A stretch of 64,000 nucleotides of DNA, from positions 37,753-101,752 of the forward strand of contig CABIXK010000007.1 of NCBI GenBank assembly GCA_902362705.1, in the 5' to 3' direction. The translations under genes and the position numbers were made by a program. The notes beneath the pieces are model-generated. The model was not told where the DNA came from, searched no databases, and saw only the letters and a list, made by a program, of their open reading frames with translations. This document shows, one piece after another, positions 8,026 to 16,989 of the stretch (the first letter of the stretch is position 1; each line of letters starts with the position of its first letter). The DNA comes from Rikenellaceae bacterium. Lineage in GTDB: Bacteria; Bacteroidota; Bacteroidia; Bacteroidales; Rikenellaceae.

Positions 8026-8568
8026 ATGTCCGACACGATAAAACTCCACGACCGGACCTTCCGCGTGATGATTCCCGCGGAGCGTATCGACGAGGCGGTC
8101 TCGGCCGTCGCCGCACGTATCAACGCCGACTACGCCGACAAGGAGACGCCCCTGTTCGTGGGGGTGCTCAACGGCTCGTTCATGTTCATGAGCGACCTGA
8201 TCAAGAAGATCGAGTTCCAGAACGAACTCTCGTTCGTCAAGCTCGCCTCCTACGCCGGCACCGAGTCGACGGGCCAGGTGAAGAGCCTGCTGGGCCTCAA
8301 CGGCTCGATCGAGGGGCGCCACGTGATCGTGGTGGAGGACATCGTCGACACGGGCGAGTCGATCGAGCACATGATCCGCGACCTGGAGGCGCGCCGCCCG
8401 GCCTCGATCGCCGTGTGCACGCTCTTCTTCAAGCCCGCATCGTACCGCAAGCAGCATCCGATCCGCTACCGCGCGATGGAGATCGGCAACGAGTTCATCG
8501 TCGGCTACGGCCTCGACTACGACCAGCTGGGCCGCTCGCTCAAGGACATTTACGTGGTGACCGAGTAA
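8026..8568 (+). CDS. hpt: Hypoxanthine phosphoribosyltransferase
   Basis: 180 aa, usual length. The PRPP-binding motif VVVEDIVDTGES and the early GVLNGSFMFMSDL loop are diagnostic. It salvages hypoxanthine or guanine to IMP or GMP using PRPP in the cytoplasm. The TAA stop overlaps the queE ATG (TAATG), so hpt, queE and the ftsB-like gene form a tight operon. Confidence 0.95.
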   Translation: MSDTIKLHDRTFRVMIPAERIDEAVSAVAARINADYADKETPLFVGVLNGSFMFMSDLIKKIEFQNELSFVKLASYAGTESTGQVKSLLGLNGSIEGRHVIVVEDIVDTGESIEHMIRDLEARRPASIAVCTLFFKPASYRKQHPIRYRAMEIGNEFIVGYGLDYDQLGRSLKDIYVVTE

Positions 8569-9203
8569 TGGCGCAGACGACCGATACCGCGCTGCTCGAC
8601 GGCGGACGGCGGCTGCCGCTCGTCGAGGATTTCTACACCATCCAGGGCGAGGGCTACCACGCGGGCAAGCCCGCCTACTTCATCCGCCTGGGCGGGTGCG
8701 ACGTGGGGTGCCGCTGGTGCGACGCCAAGTACACGTGGAACCCGCGGCTCTACCCCCCGACCGCGATCGAGACGGTGGTCGCGCGGGCGCTCTCCTGCCC
8801 CGCGCAGGCGATCGTCATCACGGGCGGCGAGCCGCTGCTCTACCCGCTCGACGCGCTCACCGGCCGCCTGCGCGACGAAGGGCTGGAGATCTTTCTCGAG
8901 ACTTCGGGCACGCACCCCTTCAGCGGCGCGTTCGACTGGGTGTGCCTCTCGCCCAAGCGGCAGCATCCGCCCCTCGACGAGGCCTATGCGCGCGCCGACG
9001 AGCTGAAGGTGATCGTCGAGACGGAGGATGACTTCGCCTGGGCCGAGCGCAACGCCGCGCGCGTGGGCGAGGCCTGCCGCCTCTATCTCCAGCCCGAGTG
9101 GAGCCGCTCGGAGCAGATGATGCCCGCGATCGTCGAGTATGCGAAGGCCCACCCCGAGTGGAACGTCTCGATACAGACCCACAAATACATGCGCATTCCC
9201 TAA
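8568..9203 (+). CDS. queE: 7-carboxy-7-deazaguanine synthase QueE
   Basis: 211 aa radical SAM enzyme with a CX3CX2C cluster (C44, C48, C51 in GGCDVGCRWCD) and ITGGEP for SAM. QueE rearranges 6-carboxytetrahydropterin to 7-carboxy-7-deazaguanine in queuosine biosynthesis. Start at 8568 is chosen because it couples to the hpt stop and puts FYTIQGEG at the usual place near residue 22. The ftsB-like gene follows with no gap. Confidence 0.95.
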   Translation: MAQTTDTALLDGGRRLPLVEDFYTIQGEGYHAGKPAYFIRLGGCDVGCRWCDAKYTWNPRLYPPTAIETVVARALSCPAQAIVITGGEPLLYPLDALTGRLRDEGLEIFLETSGTHPFSGAFDWVCLSPKRQHPPLDEAYARADELKVIVETEDDFAWAERNAARVGEACRLYLQPEWSRSEQMMPAIVEYAKAHPEWNVSIQTHKYMRIP

Positions 9204-9482
9204 ATGACGCTCCGATTAGGCCGCAGATTCTGGATCGCCGCGACGACGGCCGTGGTCGTGGTCACGGGCTTCGTCGTGGCGCGCAACACCGTGCATGCCG
9301 TGAAGATCAAGCGGCAGATCGGGGCCCTGGAGCGCGAACGGCGGCAGTATCTGGATCGGATCCGCGACGACAGCGTCCTCATCGAGCGGCTGCGCTACGA
9401 CGACTACCTCGAGGAGTATGCCCGCGAGCGCTACCACATGCAGCGCCGCGACGAGGAGGTCTTCCTCATCGAGGAGGATTAG
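9204..9482 (+). CDS. Septum formation initiator family protein (FtsB/DivIC-like)
   Basis: 92 aa with one N-terminal membrane helix (residues 9-25) followed by a charged coiled coil (IKRQIGALERERRQYLDRI) and a short acidic end. This is the FtsB/DivIC layout, which bridges FtsL and FtsQ in the divisome. It starts on the base after the queE stop. Identity between FtsB and DivIC is not resolvable here. Confidence 0.82.
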   Translation: MTLRLGRRFWIAATTAVVVVTGFVVARNTVHAVKIKRQIGALERERRQYLDRIRDDSVLIERLRYDDYLEEYARERYHMQRRDEEVFLIEED

Positions 9483-9573
9483 CCGGGGGCCGGCAGGTCG
9501 CCCCGCCCCGCGGGACCTCTCCCGCAAAACGATCCCTGCGCAACCGCCCCTCAGCCCCGCACGACACACACGG

Positions 9574-9609
9574 AAAACCCCGCCCTCCTTTGCGGAGAGC
9601 GGGGTTTTT
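9574..9609. terminator. Bidirectional terminator between ftsB-like and rnfA
   Basis: Stem 9574-9588 with 9594-9609 (AAAACCCCGC pairing with GCGGGGTTTT at the base), T-tract on both strands, between convergent genes. Confidence 0.8.
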
Positions 9610-9627
9610 CATTGGCGGACACCGGCG

Positions 9628-10203
9628 CTACACCAGCCCCGAGAAGCCCATGAAGGCCATGGCCAGAATACCGGCCGAGACCAGCGCGATGGGCACGCCG
9701 CGGAACGCCTTCGGCACGTCCTCGAAGTCGAGGCGCTCGCGGATGCCGGCGAAGATCACCAGCGCCAGGGCGAAGCCCAGGGCCGTGGAGATCGAGTAGA
9801 CGACGCTCTGCAGCAGCGAGAACTCCTTCTGGATCATGAGGATCGCCACACCCAGCACGGCGCAGTTGGTCGTGATGAGCGGCAGGAAGATACCCAGCGC
9901 CTGGTAGAGCGAGGGCGACATCTTCTTGAGGATGATCTCGACCATCTGGACCAGCGCCGCGATGACGAGGATGAAGACGATCGTCTGCATGTATTCGATG
10001 TGCCAGGCCACGAGCAGCTGCTGGAGGGGCCACGCCACGACGGCCGTGAGGGCCATGACGAAGGTCACGGCGGCGCCCATGCCCATCGAGGTCTCGACTT
10101 TCGACGAGACGCCCAGGAAAGGACAGATGCCGAGGAACTGCGCCAGAACCACGTTGTTGACGAAGATGGCGCCGATGATGATTGCGAAATAGGTGATTTC
10201 CAT
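9628..10203 (-). CDS. rnfA: Rnf electron transport complex subunit RnfA
   Basis: 191 aa, six predicted membrane helices. The family motifs [16 protein letters not shown] and [10 protein letters not shown] carry the conserved Cys residues that, with RnfE, hold a membrane [2Fe-2S] cluster. Rnf oxidises reduced ferredoxin with NAD+ and pumps Na+ or H+. Last gene of the nadE-rseC-rnfBCDGEA operon; two bases separate it from rnfE. Confidence 0.96.
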   Translation of the reverse strand: MEITYFAIIIGAIFVNNVVLAQFLGICPFLGVSSKVETSMGMGAAVTFVMALTAVVAWPLQQLLVAWHIEYMQTIVFILVIAALVQMVEIILKKMSPSLYQALGIFLPLITTNCAVLGVAILMIQKEFSLLQSVVYSISTALGFALALVIFAGIRERLDFEDVPKAFRGVPIALVSAGILAMAFMGFSGLV

Positions 10204-10205
10204 AG

Positions 10206-10790
10206 CTATTTCTTGGCTAATTTGTTAAACAACACCATGAGGTAGCCGAGCGTCAGGAAGCCGCCGGGAGCCAGCACGAAGACCAGGGGCGCATAGTCGG
10301 CGATGCCGAGCGGCAGCCCGAAGATGGCGCCGCTGCCCAGCACCTCGCGCACGGCGCCGATCACCGTGAGCGACGCGGTGAAGCCCAGGCCGATGCCCAC
10401 GCCGTCGAGCACCGAGTCGAAGGCCGAGTTCTTCGAAGCGAAGGCCTCGGCGCGGCCCAGGATGATGCAGTTGACCACGATCAGCGGGATGAAGACGCCC
10501 AGCGAGGCGTACAACGCCGGCACGTAGGCCTTCATGAGCATCTCGATGATGGTCACGAACGAGGCGATGACGACGATGAAGGCCGGGATGCGCACCTTGT
10601 CGGGGATGATGTTCTTGATGAGCGAGATCACCAGGTTGGACATGATGAGCACGGCCATCGTCGCCAGGCCCATGCCCATGCCGTTCGCGGCCGAGGTGGT
10701 GGTGCCCAGCGTGGGGCACATGCCCAGGATGAGCACGAACGTGGGGTTGTTCTTGAGTATGCCGCTCAAGACGATATTCAGCTTATTCAT
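10206..10790 (-). CDS. rnfE: Rnf electron transport complex subunit RnfE
   Basis: 194 aa, polytopic homologue of RnfA with [21 protein letters not shown] and [17 protein letters not shown], the Cys-containing motifs of the subunit. The start at 10790 is preceded by GGAGGA-like purines and overlaps the end of rnfG by 8 bases, so translation is coupled. A longer upstream frame is not needed. Confidence 0.95.
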   Translation of the reverse strand: MNKLNIVLSGILKNNPTFVLILGMCPTLGTTTSAANGMGMGLATMAVLIMSNLVISLIKNIIPDKVRIPAFIVVIASFVTIIEMLMKAYVPALYASLGVFIPLIVVNCIILGRAEAFASKNSAFDSVLDGVGIGLGFTASLTVIGAVREVLGSGAIFGLPLGIADYAPLVFVLAPGGFLTLGYLMVLFNKLAKK

Positions 10791-11439
10791 TTTCTCCTCC
10801 TTCCTGAGCCTGGGGCTCGTTAGCGGTTTGCTGCGTGGCGCCCGAAGCCGTGTCGGCGACGCCGGCACCCGTAGCCACGCTCTTGTAGGCCATCCACGCA
10901 CGGTTCACGGCGTCGACATAGGCGCGCGACGAGATCGTCGCAGCGGTCAGCGCATCGACGTCGCCGCCGTCCTTGGCGACGGCCAGACGGCCGTCGACGA
11001 GCTTCTTATCCTCGAGGCGCTGCCCTCGGATGCTCGCCAGCAGCGGGTTGCCCTCGTCGGCCATCTTGGTGCCGAGGCCCGGGGTCTCGGCCTGCTTGAG
11101 GACGTTGACGTTGACGACCTCGCCCTCGGGCGTGAAGCCCACCATGAGCGAGACGACGCCGCCGAAGCCCTGCTTCGACTTGGTCTCGACGGCATAGCCG
11201 ACGGTAGCGTCGCCCGAAGTGGCCGTATAGACGGTGATCGGCAGCTCGTCGATGGTCAGGGTCTCCGACGCCGTGGCCTCGAAGGCGGGCAGCACCTGCT
11301 CGAGCGCCGCATTCTTGGCGGCCAGCTCGGCCTGGGCGATGGGCTCGGCGGTGATGAGGTTGACCGCACCCACGCCGGCCGACGCCACGAGCGTGATGCC
11401 GAAGAGCACGGCCGTCATGTTCAAAAGAGTGCTTTTCAT
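10783..11439 (-). CDS. rnfG: Rnf complex FMN-binding subunit RnfG
   Basis: 218 aa. One N-terminal membrane anchor, then an FMN-binding domain facing the periplasm. FMN is normally linked to the last Thr of an (S/T)GAT(x)S motif; here it reads TAATIS (165-170) with T168 as the likely attachment site and Gly replaced by Ala. The final 30 residues are a Gln/Ala/Gly-rich tail. Thirteen bases after rnfD. Confidence 0.93.
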   Translation of the reverse strand: MKSTLLNMTAVLFGITLVASAGVGAVNLITAEPIAQAELAAKNAALEQVLPAFEATASETLTIDELPITVYTATSGDATVGYAVETKSKQGFGGVVSLMVGFTPEGEVVNVNVLKQAETPGLGTKMADEGNPLLASIRGQRLEDKKLVDGRLAVAKDGGDVDALTAATISSRAYVDAVNRAWMAYKSVATGAGVADTASGATQQTANEPQAQEGGENE

Positions 11440-11452
11440 ACTTCGCTCCTCC

Positions 11453-12418
11453 TTATTTCACGCCGAAGCGCTTGGGTTTGACATATTTGTTGATGAGCGG
11501 CACCATCGAGTTCATCAGCAGGATCGCGAACGACATGCCCTCGGGATAGGCGCCCCACAGACGGATGCACATCGTCACCAGACCGATGCCCACGGCGAAG
11601 ATGACGCCGCCGCGCACGGTCATGGGCGAGGTCGAGTAGTCGGTGGCCATGAAGATCGAGCCGAGCAGCGCACCGCCCGCCAGCAGGTGGAAGACGGGGA
11701 ACTGCCACAGCGCGGCGCCCTCGGCACCGCGGCCCAGGGCCACAAGGAAGGCGAAGAGCGCCATGGTGGCGAGGATCGTCACCGGGATGTGCCACGTGAT
11801 GACGCGGCGCCAGATGAGGTAGACGAAGCCTGCGAGCAGCGCCAGCGCGGCCACCTCGCCCAGCGATCCGGGCATGTTGCCCAGGAGCAGCTCCTGCATG
11901 CCCAGCACGTCGGCCGCGGCGCCCTGCTTGACGGCCGCCAGGGGCGTGGCGCCCGACAGCGCGTCGAAGGCCGCGCCCTCGGGCATGGGGAACGAGGTCA
12001 TCTGCACCGGGTAGGCGATCAGCAGGAAGACGCGACCCACCAGCGCGGGGTTGAAGGGGTTCTTGCCCAGACCGCCGAAGGTCATCTTCGCCACGCCGAT
12101 CGAGACGAAGGCGCCGACCAGGACGATCCACCAGGGAATCGAGGCCGGGAGGTTGAAGGCCAGCAGCACGCCCGTGACGACGGCCGACCAGTTGCACACG
12201 GTCAGCGGCCCGCGCACGACGAAGCGCTGGATGAGGTACTCGAAGCCGACGCACGCCGCGACCGACAGCGCCGTGACGGCGAGCACGCCCGCACCGAAGA
12301 CGATGGTCGAGACGACCAGCGCCGGCAGGAGGGCGATCACCACGTCGCGCATGATCGAGGCCGTCGACTGGCCCGACTGCACGTGGGGTGCGGGAGCAAC
12401 AAAGAGTTGATTTGCCAT
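11453..12418 (-). CDS. rnfD: Rnf complex membrane subunit RnfD
   Basis: 321 aa polytopic protein with the covalent flavin site LSGATPLA (T158). FGGLGKNPFNPALVGR and MATDYSTSPMT are family signatures. Start chosen at 12418 (MANQLFVAPAPH), a usual RnfD N-terminus; longer frames run back into rnfC. It passes electrons within the Rnf complex in the inner membrane. Confidence 0.95.
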   Translation of the reverse strand: MANQLFVAPAPHVQSGQSTASIMRDVVIALLPALVVSTIVFGAGVLAVTALSVAACVGFEYLIQRFVVRGPLTVCNWSAVVTGVLLAFNLPASIPWWIVLVGAFVSIGVAKMTFGGLGKNPFNPALVGRVFLLIAYPVQMTSFPMPEGAAFDALSGATPLAAVKQGAAADVLGMQELLLGNMPGSLGEVAALALLAGFVYLIWRRVITWHIPVTILATMALFAFLVALGRGAEGAALWQFPVFHLLAGGALLGSIFMATDYSTSPMTVRGGVIFAVGIGLVTMCIRLWGAYPEGMSFAILLMNSMVPLINKYVKPKRFGVK

Positions 12419-12441
12419 AGTTATCCTAAACGTTTTTTCGA

Positions 12442-13791
12442 TTACTTTTTGGGAGCGGCGGCCGCGCTGCGGGCGCGGATGATGCCCATGACGGTCTGCT
12501 TGCCCAGGCGCACCCAGTCGAGCAGCGGCAGGTAGGAGGGGCACGACGACTGGCAGCAGCCGCACTCGATGCACGAGGTGATCATCTGCGCCTCCAGCTC
12601 GTCCCAGCCCTTCTTGCGGGCCATCTTCGAGAGGTAGTAGGGCTCCAGACCCATCGGGCAGGCGGCCACGCACTTGGCGCACTTGATGCACTGCGAGGGC
12701 TCGCGGCGCACGGCGTCGCGGCCGCTCATGACGGTGATGCCCGAGCAGCCCTTCGTGACGGGCGACGCGAGGTTGATCATCGCGCGGCCCATCATCGGAC
12801 CGCCGTTGATGACCTTACCCGCATCTTCCGGAAGACCGCCCGCGGCCTCGATCAGCGCCGAGACGGGCGTGCCCATGCGCGTGAGCAGGTTCTTGGGCTC
12901 CTTCATGCCCTTGCCCGTGACGGTCACCACGCGCTCGACGAGCGGCTTGTTCTTCTGCACGGCCTCGTAGACGGCCACCGCCGTCGAGGCGTTGCAGACC
13001 ACGGCGCCCACGTCGATCGGGAGCGCGGGCGGGGGCGGCACCTGGCGGCCCGTGACGGCGGCGATCAGCTGCTTCTCGCCGCCCTGGGGGTACATCACCT
13101 TGAGGGGCACCACCTCGACGCCCGGGTAGGCGGCGGAGAGCTGCCGCAGGTGGGCGATGGCGTCGGGCTTGTTGTTCTCGATGCCGATCGAGGCGCGGTC
13201 GACGCCGATGGCCTTCATCAGGATAGAGACGCCGACCAGCAGCTCCTCGCCCCGCTCGAGCATCGTGCGGTGGTCGGACGTAAGGTAGGGCTCGCACTCC
13301 ACGCCGTTGATGATGAGCACCTCGGCCTTCTTGCCCGGAGGCACCGACAGCTTGACGTGGGTGGGGAACGTGGCGCCGCCCATGCCGACGATACCGGCGT
13401 CCTTGATCTTGGCGATGATCTCCTGCGACGAGAGCGCGCACTCGCGCACGAGCGTCTTCGAGAGGTCGATGCCCTCGGCCCACTGGTCGCCCTCGCGCTG
13501 GATCGTAATCATCATCTGACGCACGCCCTGGCCGTTGGGCTGCATGTCGACGGCCGTCACCGTGCCCGAAATCGGGGCGTGGATGTTGGCCGACATGAAG
13601 CTCGACGCCTCGGCGATGAGCTGCCCGGCGAGCACCTTGTCGCCCTTGGCGACCTTCGCCGCGGCGGGGGCGCCGATATGCTGCGCGAGCGGGATATTGA
13701 CCGTGTCGGGCAGCGCGAGCACCTCGACGGGGCGCTTGCTGCTCAACTTGTTTTCCGACGGATGGACTCCGCCCATTGGAAATGTCTTCAT
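12442..13791 (-). CDS. rnfC: Rnf complex NADH-binding Fe-S subunit RnfC
   Basis: 449 aa. The N-terminal domain has MGGVHPSENK and a biotinyl-lipoyl-like barrel. The middle carries an NADH/FMN-binding SLBB-type region (GMGGATFPTHVK). Two 4Fe-4S motifs follow, CIKCAKCVAACP and CIECGCCQSSCP. RnfC receives electrons for NAD+ reduction. 27 bases separate it from rnfB and 23 from rnfD. Confidence 0.96.
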   Translation of the reverse strand: MKTFPMGGVHPSENKLSSKRPVEVLALPDTVNIPLAQHIGAPAAAKVAKGDKVLAGQLIAEASSFMSANIHAPISGTVTAVDMQPNGQGVRQMMITIQREGDQWAEGIDLSKTLVRECALSSQEIIAKIKDAGIVGMGGATFPTHVKLSVPPGKKAEVLIINGVECEPYLTSDHRTMLERGEELLVGVSILMKAIGVDRASIGIENNKPDAIAHLRQLSAAYPGVEVVPLKVMYPQGGEKQLIAAVTGRQVPPPPALPIDVGAVVCNASTAVAVYEAVQKNKPLVERVVTVTGKGMKEPKNLLTRMGTPVSALIEAAGGLPEDAGKVINGGPMMGRAMINLASPVTKGCSGITVMSGRDAVRREPSQCIKCAKCVAACPMGLEPYYLSKMARKKGWDELEAQMITSCIECGCCQSSCPSYLPLLDWVRLGKQTVMGIIRARSAAAAPKK

Positions 13792-13818
13792 ATCTCGGAA
13801 AAGGATTTTACGGATTGG

Positions 13819-14751
13819 TTACTTCACTTCGGGCTTCGGTGCGGCCGGAGCGGCGGGAGCGGCGGGAGCGGCGGGCTTGGCAGCAGGTGCTGCGGCGGGC
13901 TTGGCGGCCGCCGGGGCCTTGGGCTCCTTGGGCAGGGGCTCCATGCCGACGAGGCGGATGGCGCCCGTGGGGCACTCGTTGACGCACTTGCGGCAGAGCT
14001 TGCACTTCTGCGGGTCGATGTAGGCCAGGTTGTTCTCCACCCGGATGGCGTCGAAGGCGCACGCCTTCGCGCACTTGCCGCAGCCGATGCAGCCCGCCTT
14101 GCAGGCCTTCATCACCGCGGCGCCCTTATCCTTCGAGACGCACGACACATAGACGGCGCGGTTCTTGGGCCACTTCTTGCGCAGCTCGATGATCGCCTTG
14201 GGACACGCCTTGACGCAGGCGCCGCAGGCGGTGCACTTGTCGGGGTCGACGACCGGCAGACCCGTCTCGGAGTCGATCGTGAGGGCGCCGAACGAGCACA
14301 CGTCTACGCAGTCGCCGAAGCCCAGGCAGCCGAACGAGCAGGCGGTCTGGCCGGCGTAGAGCGACGAGGCGACGGCGCACGACTTGGCTCCGTCGAAGGT
14401 GTTGATGCGGGGACGCTTGGCGCACGTGCCGCCGCAGCGGACCGTCGCCGTCTGGGGCTCCTTCTCCGCGGCCGCCTTGCCCAGGTAGCCGGCGATGGCC
14501 TTCATGCAGTCGCCGCCGCCCACGGGGCAGAAGAGCGCCGAGATGTCGTCGCGCGCGACCAGTGCGTCGGCCATGCCGCGGCAGCCCGCGAAGCCGCAAC
14601 CGCCGCAGTTGGCGCCCGGCAGCATCTTTTCCACCTCGTCGATACGGGGATCCTCCTCGACGCGGAACTTCTGCGCCACGAAGTAGAGGATCACCGCCGC
14701 GAGTACACCCAACGCACACAGCGTCAGGATCGTGTAGAGTAATACTTCCAT
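13819..14751 (-). CDS. rnfB: Rnf complex ferredoxin-type subunit RnfB
   Basis: 310 aa. One N-terminal membrane helix, then an Fe-S motif of the RnfB type (GANCGGCGFAGC) and multiple ferredoxin motifs (CTACGACVKACP, CIGCGKCAKACA, CKLCRKCVNECP). It is the entry point for electrons from ferredoxin. The last 40 residues are an Ala/Pro/Lys repeat tail. ATG shares one base with the TGA of rseC (TGATG), so the two are coupled. Confidence 0.96.
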   Translation of the reverse strand: MEVLLYTILTLCALGVLAAVILYFVAQKFRVEEDPRIDEVEKMLPGANCGGCGFAGCRGMADALVARDDISALFCPVGGGDCMKAIAGYLGKAAAEKEPQTATVRCGGTCAKRPRINTFDGAKSCAVASSLYAGQTACSFGCLGFGDCVDVCSFGALTIDSETGLPVVDPDKCTACGACVKACPKAIIELRKKWPKNRAVYVSCVSKDKGAAVMKACKAGCIGCGKCAKACAFDAIRVENNLAYIDPQKCKLCRKCVNECPTGAIRLVGMEPLPKEPKAPAAAKPAAAPAAKPAAPAAPAAPAAPKPEVK

Positions 14752-15173
14752 CAGATTTTAGTTATTGTAAATTGAATTGTGTGTTCGATTCCGCGGCGGC
14801 AGAGCCACAGCAGGCCGTAGTAGAGCACCACGGCCGCGAGGGACGCGGCGGCCGCACGGCCTTCGCTCCATCCCAGCGCGAGCGTCGCCGTGCAGAGCGC
14901 TCCGAGGAGCACAGCCAGGGCGCCCACGTAGGCCAGTACGACGGCCACGAGGCCCGCATGCCGCCGCACGCCGACCCGCACGGCCTGGCCCGGAGCGTAC
15001 TCCGCGGCGCGGGGCGTGGCCACCTCCACGATCTTCTCCTGCGCCTCGGCCATGCCGCAGGCCTGGCGGGCGCGGCAGCCGCCGCAGGCGCTGTGCGAGG
15101 TGATGCGCACGCACACGCGCCCGGCGGCGACCGAGGCTACGACCCCTTCGTGTTCGATCAGCGGGGAGGCCAC
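14751..15173 (-). CDS. rseC: RseC/MucC-like SoxR-reducing system protein
   Basis: 140 aa. A small N-terminal domain has four cysteines (ACGGCRARQACG) of the RseC family, followed by two membrane helices (about 78-100 and 108-126). RseC proteins are commonly encoded with Rnf genes and are linked to SoxR reduction in E. coli; here it may help Rnf assembly. It begins 3 bases after nadE. Confidence 0.88.
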   Translation of the reverse strand: MASPLIEHEGVVASVAAGRVCVRITSHSACGGCRARQACGMAEAQEKIVEVATPRAAEYAPGQAVRVGVRRHAGLVAVVLAYVGALAVLLGALCTATLALGWSEGRAAAASLAAVVLYYGLLWLCRRGIEHTIQFTITKI

Positions 15174-15176
15174 GGG

Positions 15177-16757
15177 TCAGTCGCCGTATTTGTTGGTGAG
15201 GGGCATCAGCCGCTCGTGGCCGAACGAGCACGACGAGAGGCGCAGCACGGGCGGGAACTGGAAGCGCTTCTTCTCGTTGCGCATGATCATGGCGTGGATC
15301 TTCTCCACCACCTCCGAGTCGAAGCCCGCGTTGATGATCTCCTCGCGGTGCTGCCCCTCCTCGATCATGCGGTAGAGGATGGCGTCGACCACCTCGTAGG
15401 GAGGCAGCGTGTCGGTATCCTTCTGGCCGAGGTGGAGCTCCGACGAGGGCTCCTTGTCGAGGATGTTGTCGGGGATCAGGTCGCCGAAGGTGCGGTTGAT
15501 GTAGCGGGCCACGTCGTAGATCTCGCCCTTGTAGAGGTCGCCCGTGGGGCTGAAGGCCCCGGCCGTGTCGCCGTAGAGGGTGCAGAGTCCCAGGGCGTTC
15601 TCGCTCTTGTTGGAGGAGTTGACGAGGATGTGGCCCGTCTTGTTCTGCAGGGCCATGAGCAGCACCGTGCGGATGCGGGTCTGGATGTTCTCCTCCGTGG
15701 CGTCGAACTCCGTGCCGCCGATCACGGGCTTGAGCGTGTCGATGGCGCTGCGGTAGATTTCGGTGATGGGGATGACGTTGTAGGCGATGCCCAGCCGCTC
15801 GGCCAGCGCCTTGGCGTCCTCGACCGAGTGGTCCGACGAGAAGGGCGAGGGCATGAGCAGCGCCCGCACGTTCTCGCGCCCCAGCGCCGCGACGGCCAGG
15901 CAGGCCACCACGGCCGAGTCGATGCCGCCCGAGAGACCCACGGCGGCCTTCTCGTAGCCGTTCTTGCGGAAGAAGTCGCCCAGGCCGCAGCAGGCGGCCT
16001 CGTAGAGCATGCGCGTGCGGTCGTTGATCGTGGTGGGGACAACGACGGGCTCCTGTCCCCCCTCGGTGTCGAAGATCTGGAGGTCTTCGCGGAAGTTTTT
16101 CATCATCAGCACCAGCTCGCCGCGCGCGTTGAAGGCGCCCGAGGTGCCGTCGTAGACGATGTCGGTGGCGCCGCCCACCTGGTTGACCAGCACCAGGTTC
16201 TTGCCCTCGACGAAGGCCAGGCTGCGCATCAGCTCGTAGCGGTGGCTGAGCATGCCCTTGCCGTATTTGCGGGCGTTGATCGAGATGACGGTCTCGACCG
16301 AGCGGTCGAAGTCGCGCTCGTGGCTCAGGTCGTCGCCCACGATGATGGCGCACTTGTGGCCCTTGACGGTGGCGTATTCGTAGCCCTTCGAAGGAACCAG
16401 AAAGCCCATCTCGCGACGGGCCGTGATGTGGCGCTTGCCTACGTAGCGCAGCACCTTGCGATCCTGAATGAGCGCCGCGGCGCTGACCGTGCCCCGCTCG
16501 GTGAGGATCGGCAGGCCGACGATGGCGGCGATCCCGTCGCAGCAGGAGGCGATCTCGACCAGCGCGTCCTCGCACAGTTCGAGGAAGGTGGTCTTGCGCA
16601 GCAGGTCGAAAGCCGGCGTGCCGCTCAGCGCCTGCTCGGCGAAGACGACCAGATCGGCATGCAGGGCCCGGGCTTGGTTGATCGCGTCGATGATCTTCGA
16701 GGCGTTGCCTTCGACGTCGCCGACGGTGTAGTTCAACTGGGCGATGGCGATTTTCAT
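15177..16757 (-). CDS. nadE: NAD+ synthetase with degenerate nitrilase-like glutaminase domain
   Basis: 526 aa. Residues 1-230 form a nitrilase-like glutaminase domain and 245-526 the NAD synthetase proper, with the ATP pyrophosphatase loop SGGIDSA (276-282). The glutaminase triad is normally Glu-Lys-Cys. E41 and K108 fit, but the Cys of the usual ICED motif aligns with G141 (VGDDLS), so glutamine use is doubtful and free ammonia may be the nitrogen source. The gene opens the Rnf operon, which ties NAD+ supply to the NAD+-reducing complex. Function as NAD+ synthetase is secure; loss of glutaminase activity is inferred from one sequence. Confidence 0.92.
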   Translation of the reverse strand: MKIAIAQLNYTVGDVEGNASKIIDAINQARALHADLVVFAEQALSGTPAFDLLRKTTFLELCEDALVEIASCCDGIAAIVGLPILTERGTVSAAALIQDRKVLRYVGKRHITARREMGFLVPSKGYEYATVKGHKCAIIVGDDLSHERDFDRSVETVISINARKYGKGMLSHRYELMRSLAFVEGKNLVLVNQVGGATDIVYDGTSGAFNARGELVLMMKNFREDLQIFDTEGGQEPVVVPTTINDRTRMLYEAACCGLGDFFRKNGYEKAAVGLSGGIDSAVVACLAVAALGRENVRALLMPSPFSSDHSVEDAKALAERLGIAYNVIPITEIYRSAIDTLKPVIGGTEFDATEENIQTRIRTVLLMALQNKTGHILVNSSNKSENALGLCTLYGDTAGAFSPTGDLYKGEIYDVARYINRTFGDLIPDNILDKEPSSELHLGQKDTDTLPPYEVVDAILYRMIEEGQHREEIINAGFDSEVVEKIHAMIMRNEKKRFQFPPVLRLSSCSFGHERLMPLTNKYGD

Positions 16758-16835
16758 TCGGTGCAGTTTTAGTCAGACTTAGGTTGGCGAAGCGCCCCGT
16801 GCGACGTGCGATCGCATCGCTGCGCTCCAACTGCG

Positions 16836-16867
16836 CAAAGGTAGGGATTATTTGCCGAAGTCGGAAA
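16836..16867 (-). promoter_or_regulatory. Promoter of nadE-rnf operon
   Basis: Minus-strand -7 box TACCTTTG (16836-16843), perfect, with TTTC (16864-16867) at -33 after 20 bases. It leaves a leader of about 70 bases before nadE. Confidence 0.65.
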
Positions 16868-16933
16868 TCTTTCGGGGGTTAATATGGACTGCGCGCGCGG
16901 TTTAGGGGCCGCCCCGCCGCCCCTGCCGGACAC

Positions 16934-16969
16934 AAAAAAGCGGCGGCCTCCCTCTCGGGAAGCCGCCGC
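16934..16969 (-). terminator. Terminator after the zinc-ribbon gene
   Basis: 13-base stem 16940-16952 with 16957-16969, four-base loop, followed on the minus strand by six T. Confidence 0.85.
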
Positions 16970-16989
16970 ATGGATGCGGACGCCGCAGA

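Noticed and set aside
14758..16830. 690-codon frame in another register of the same strand across nadE and rseC
   Set aside because: Arg/Gly/Pro-rich translation without domains; a by-product of high third-position GC in nadE and rseC.
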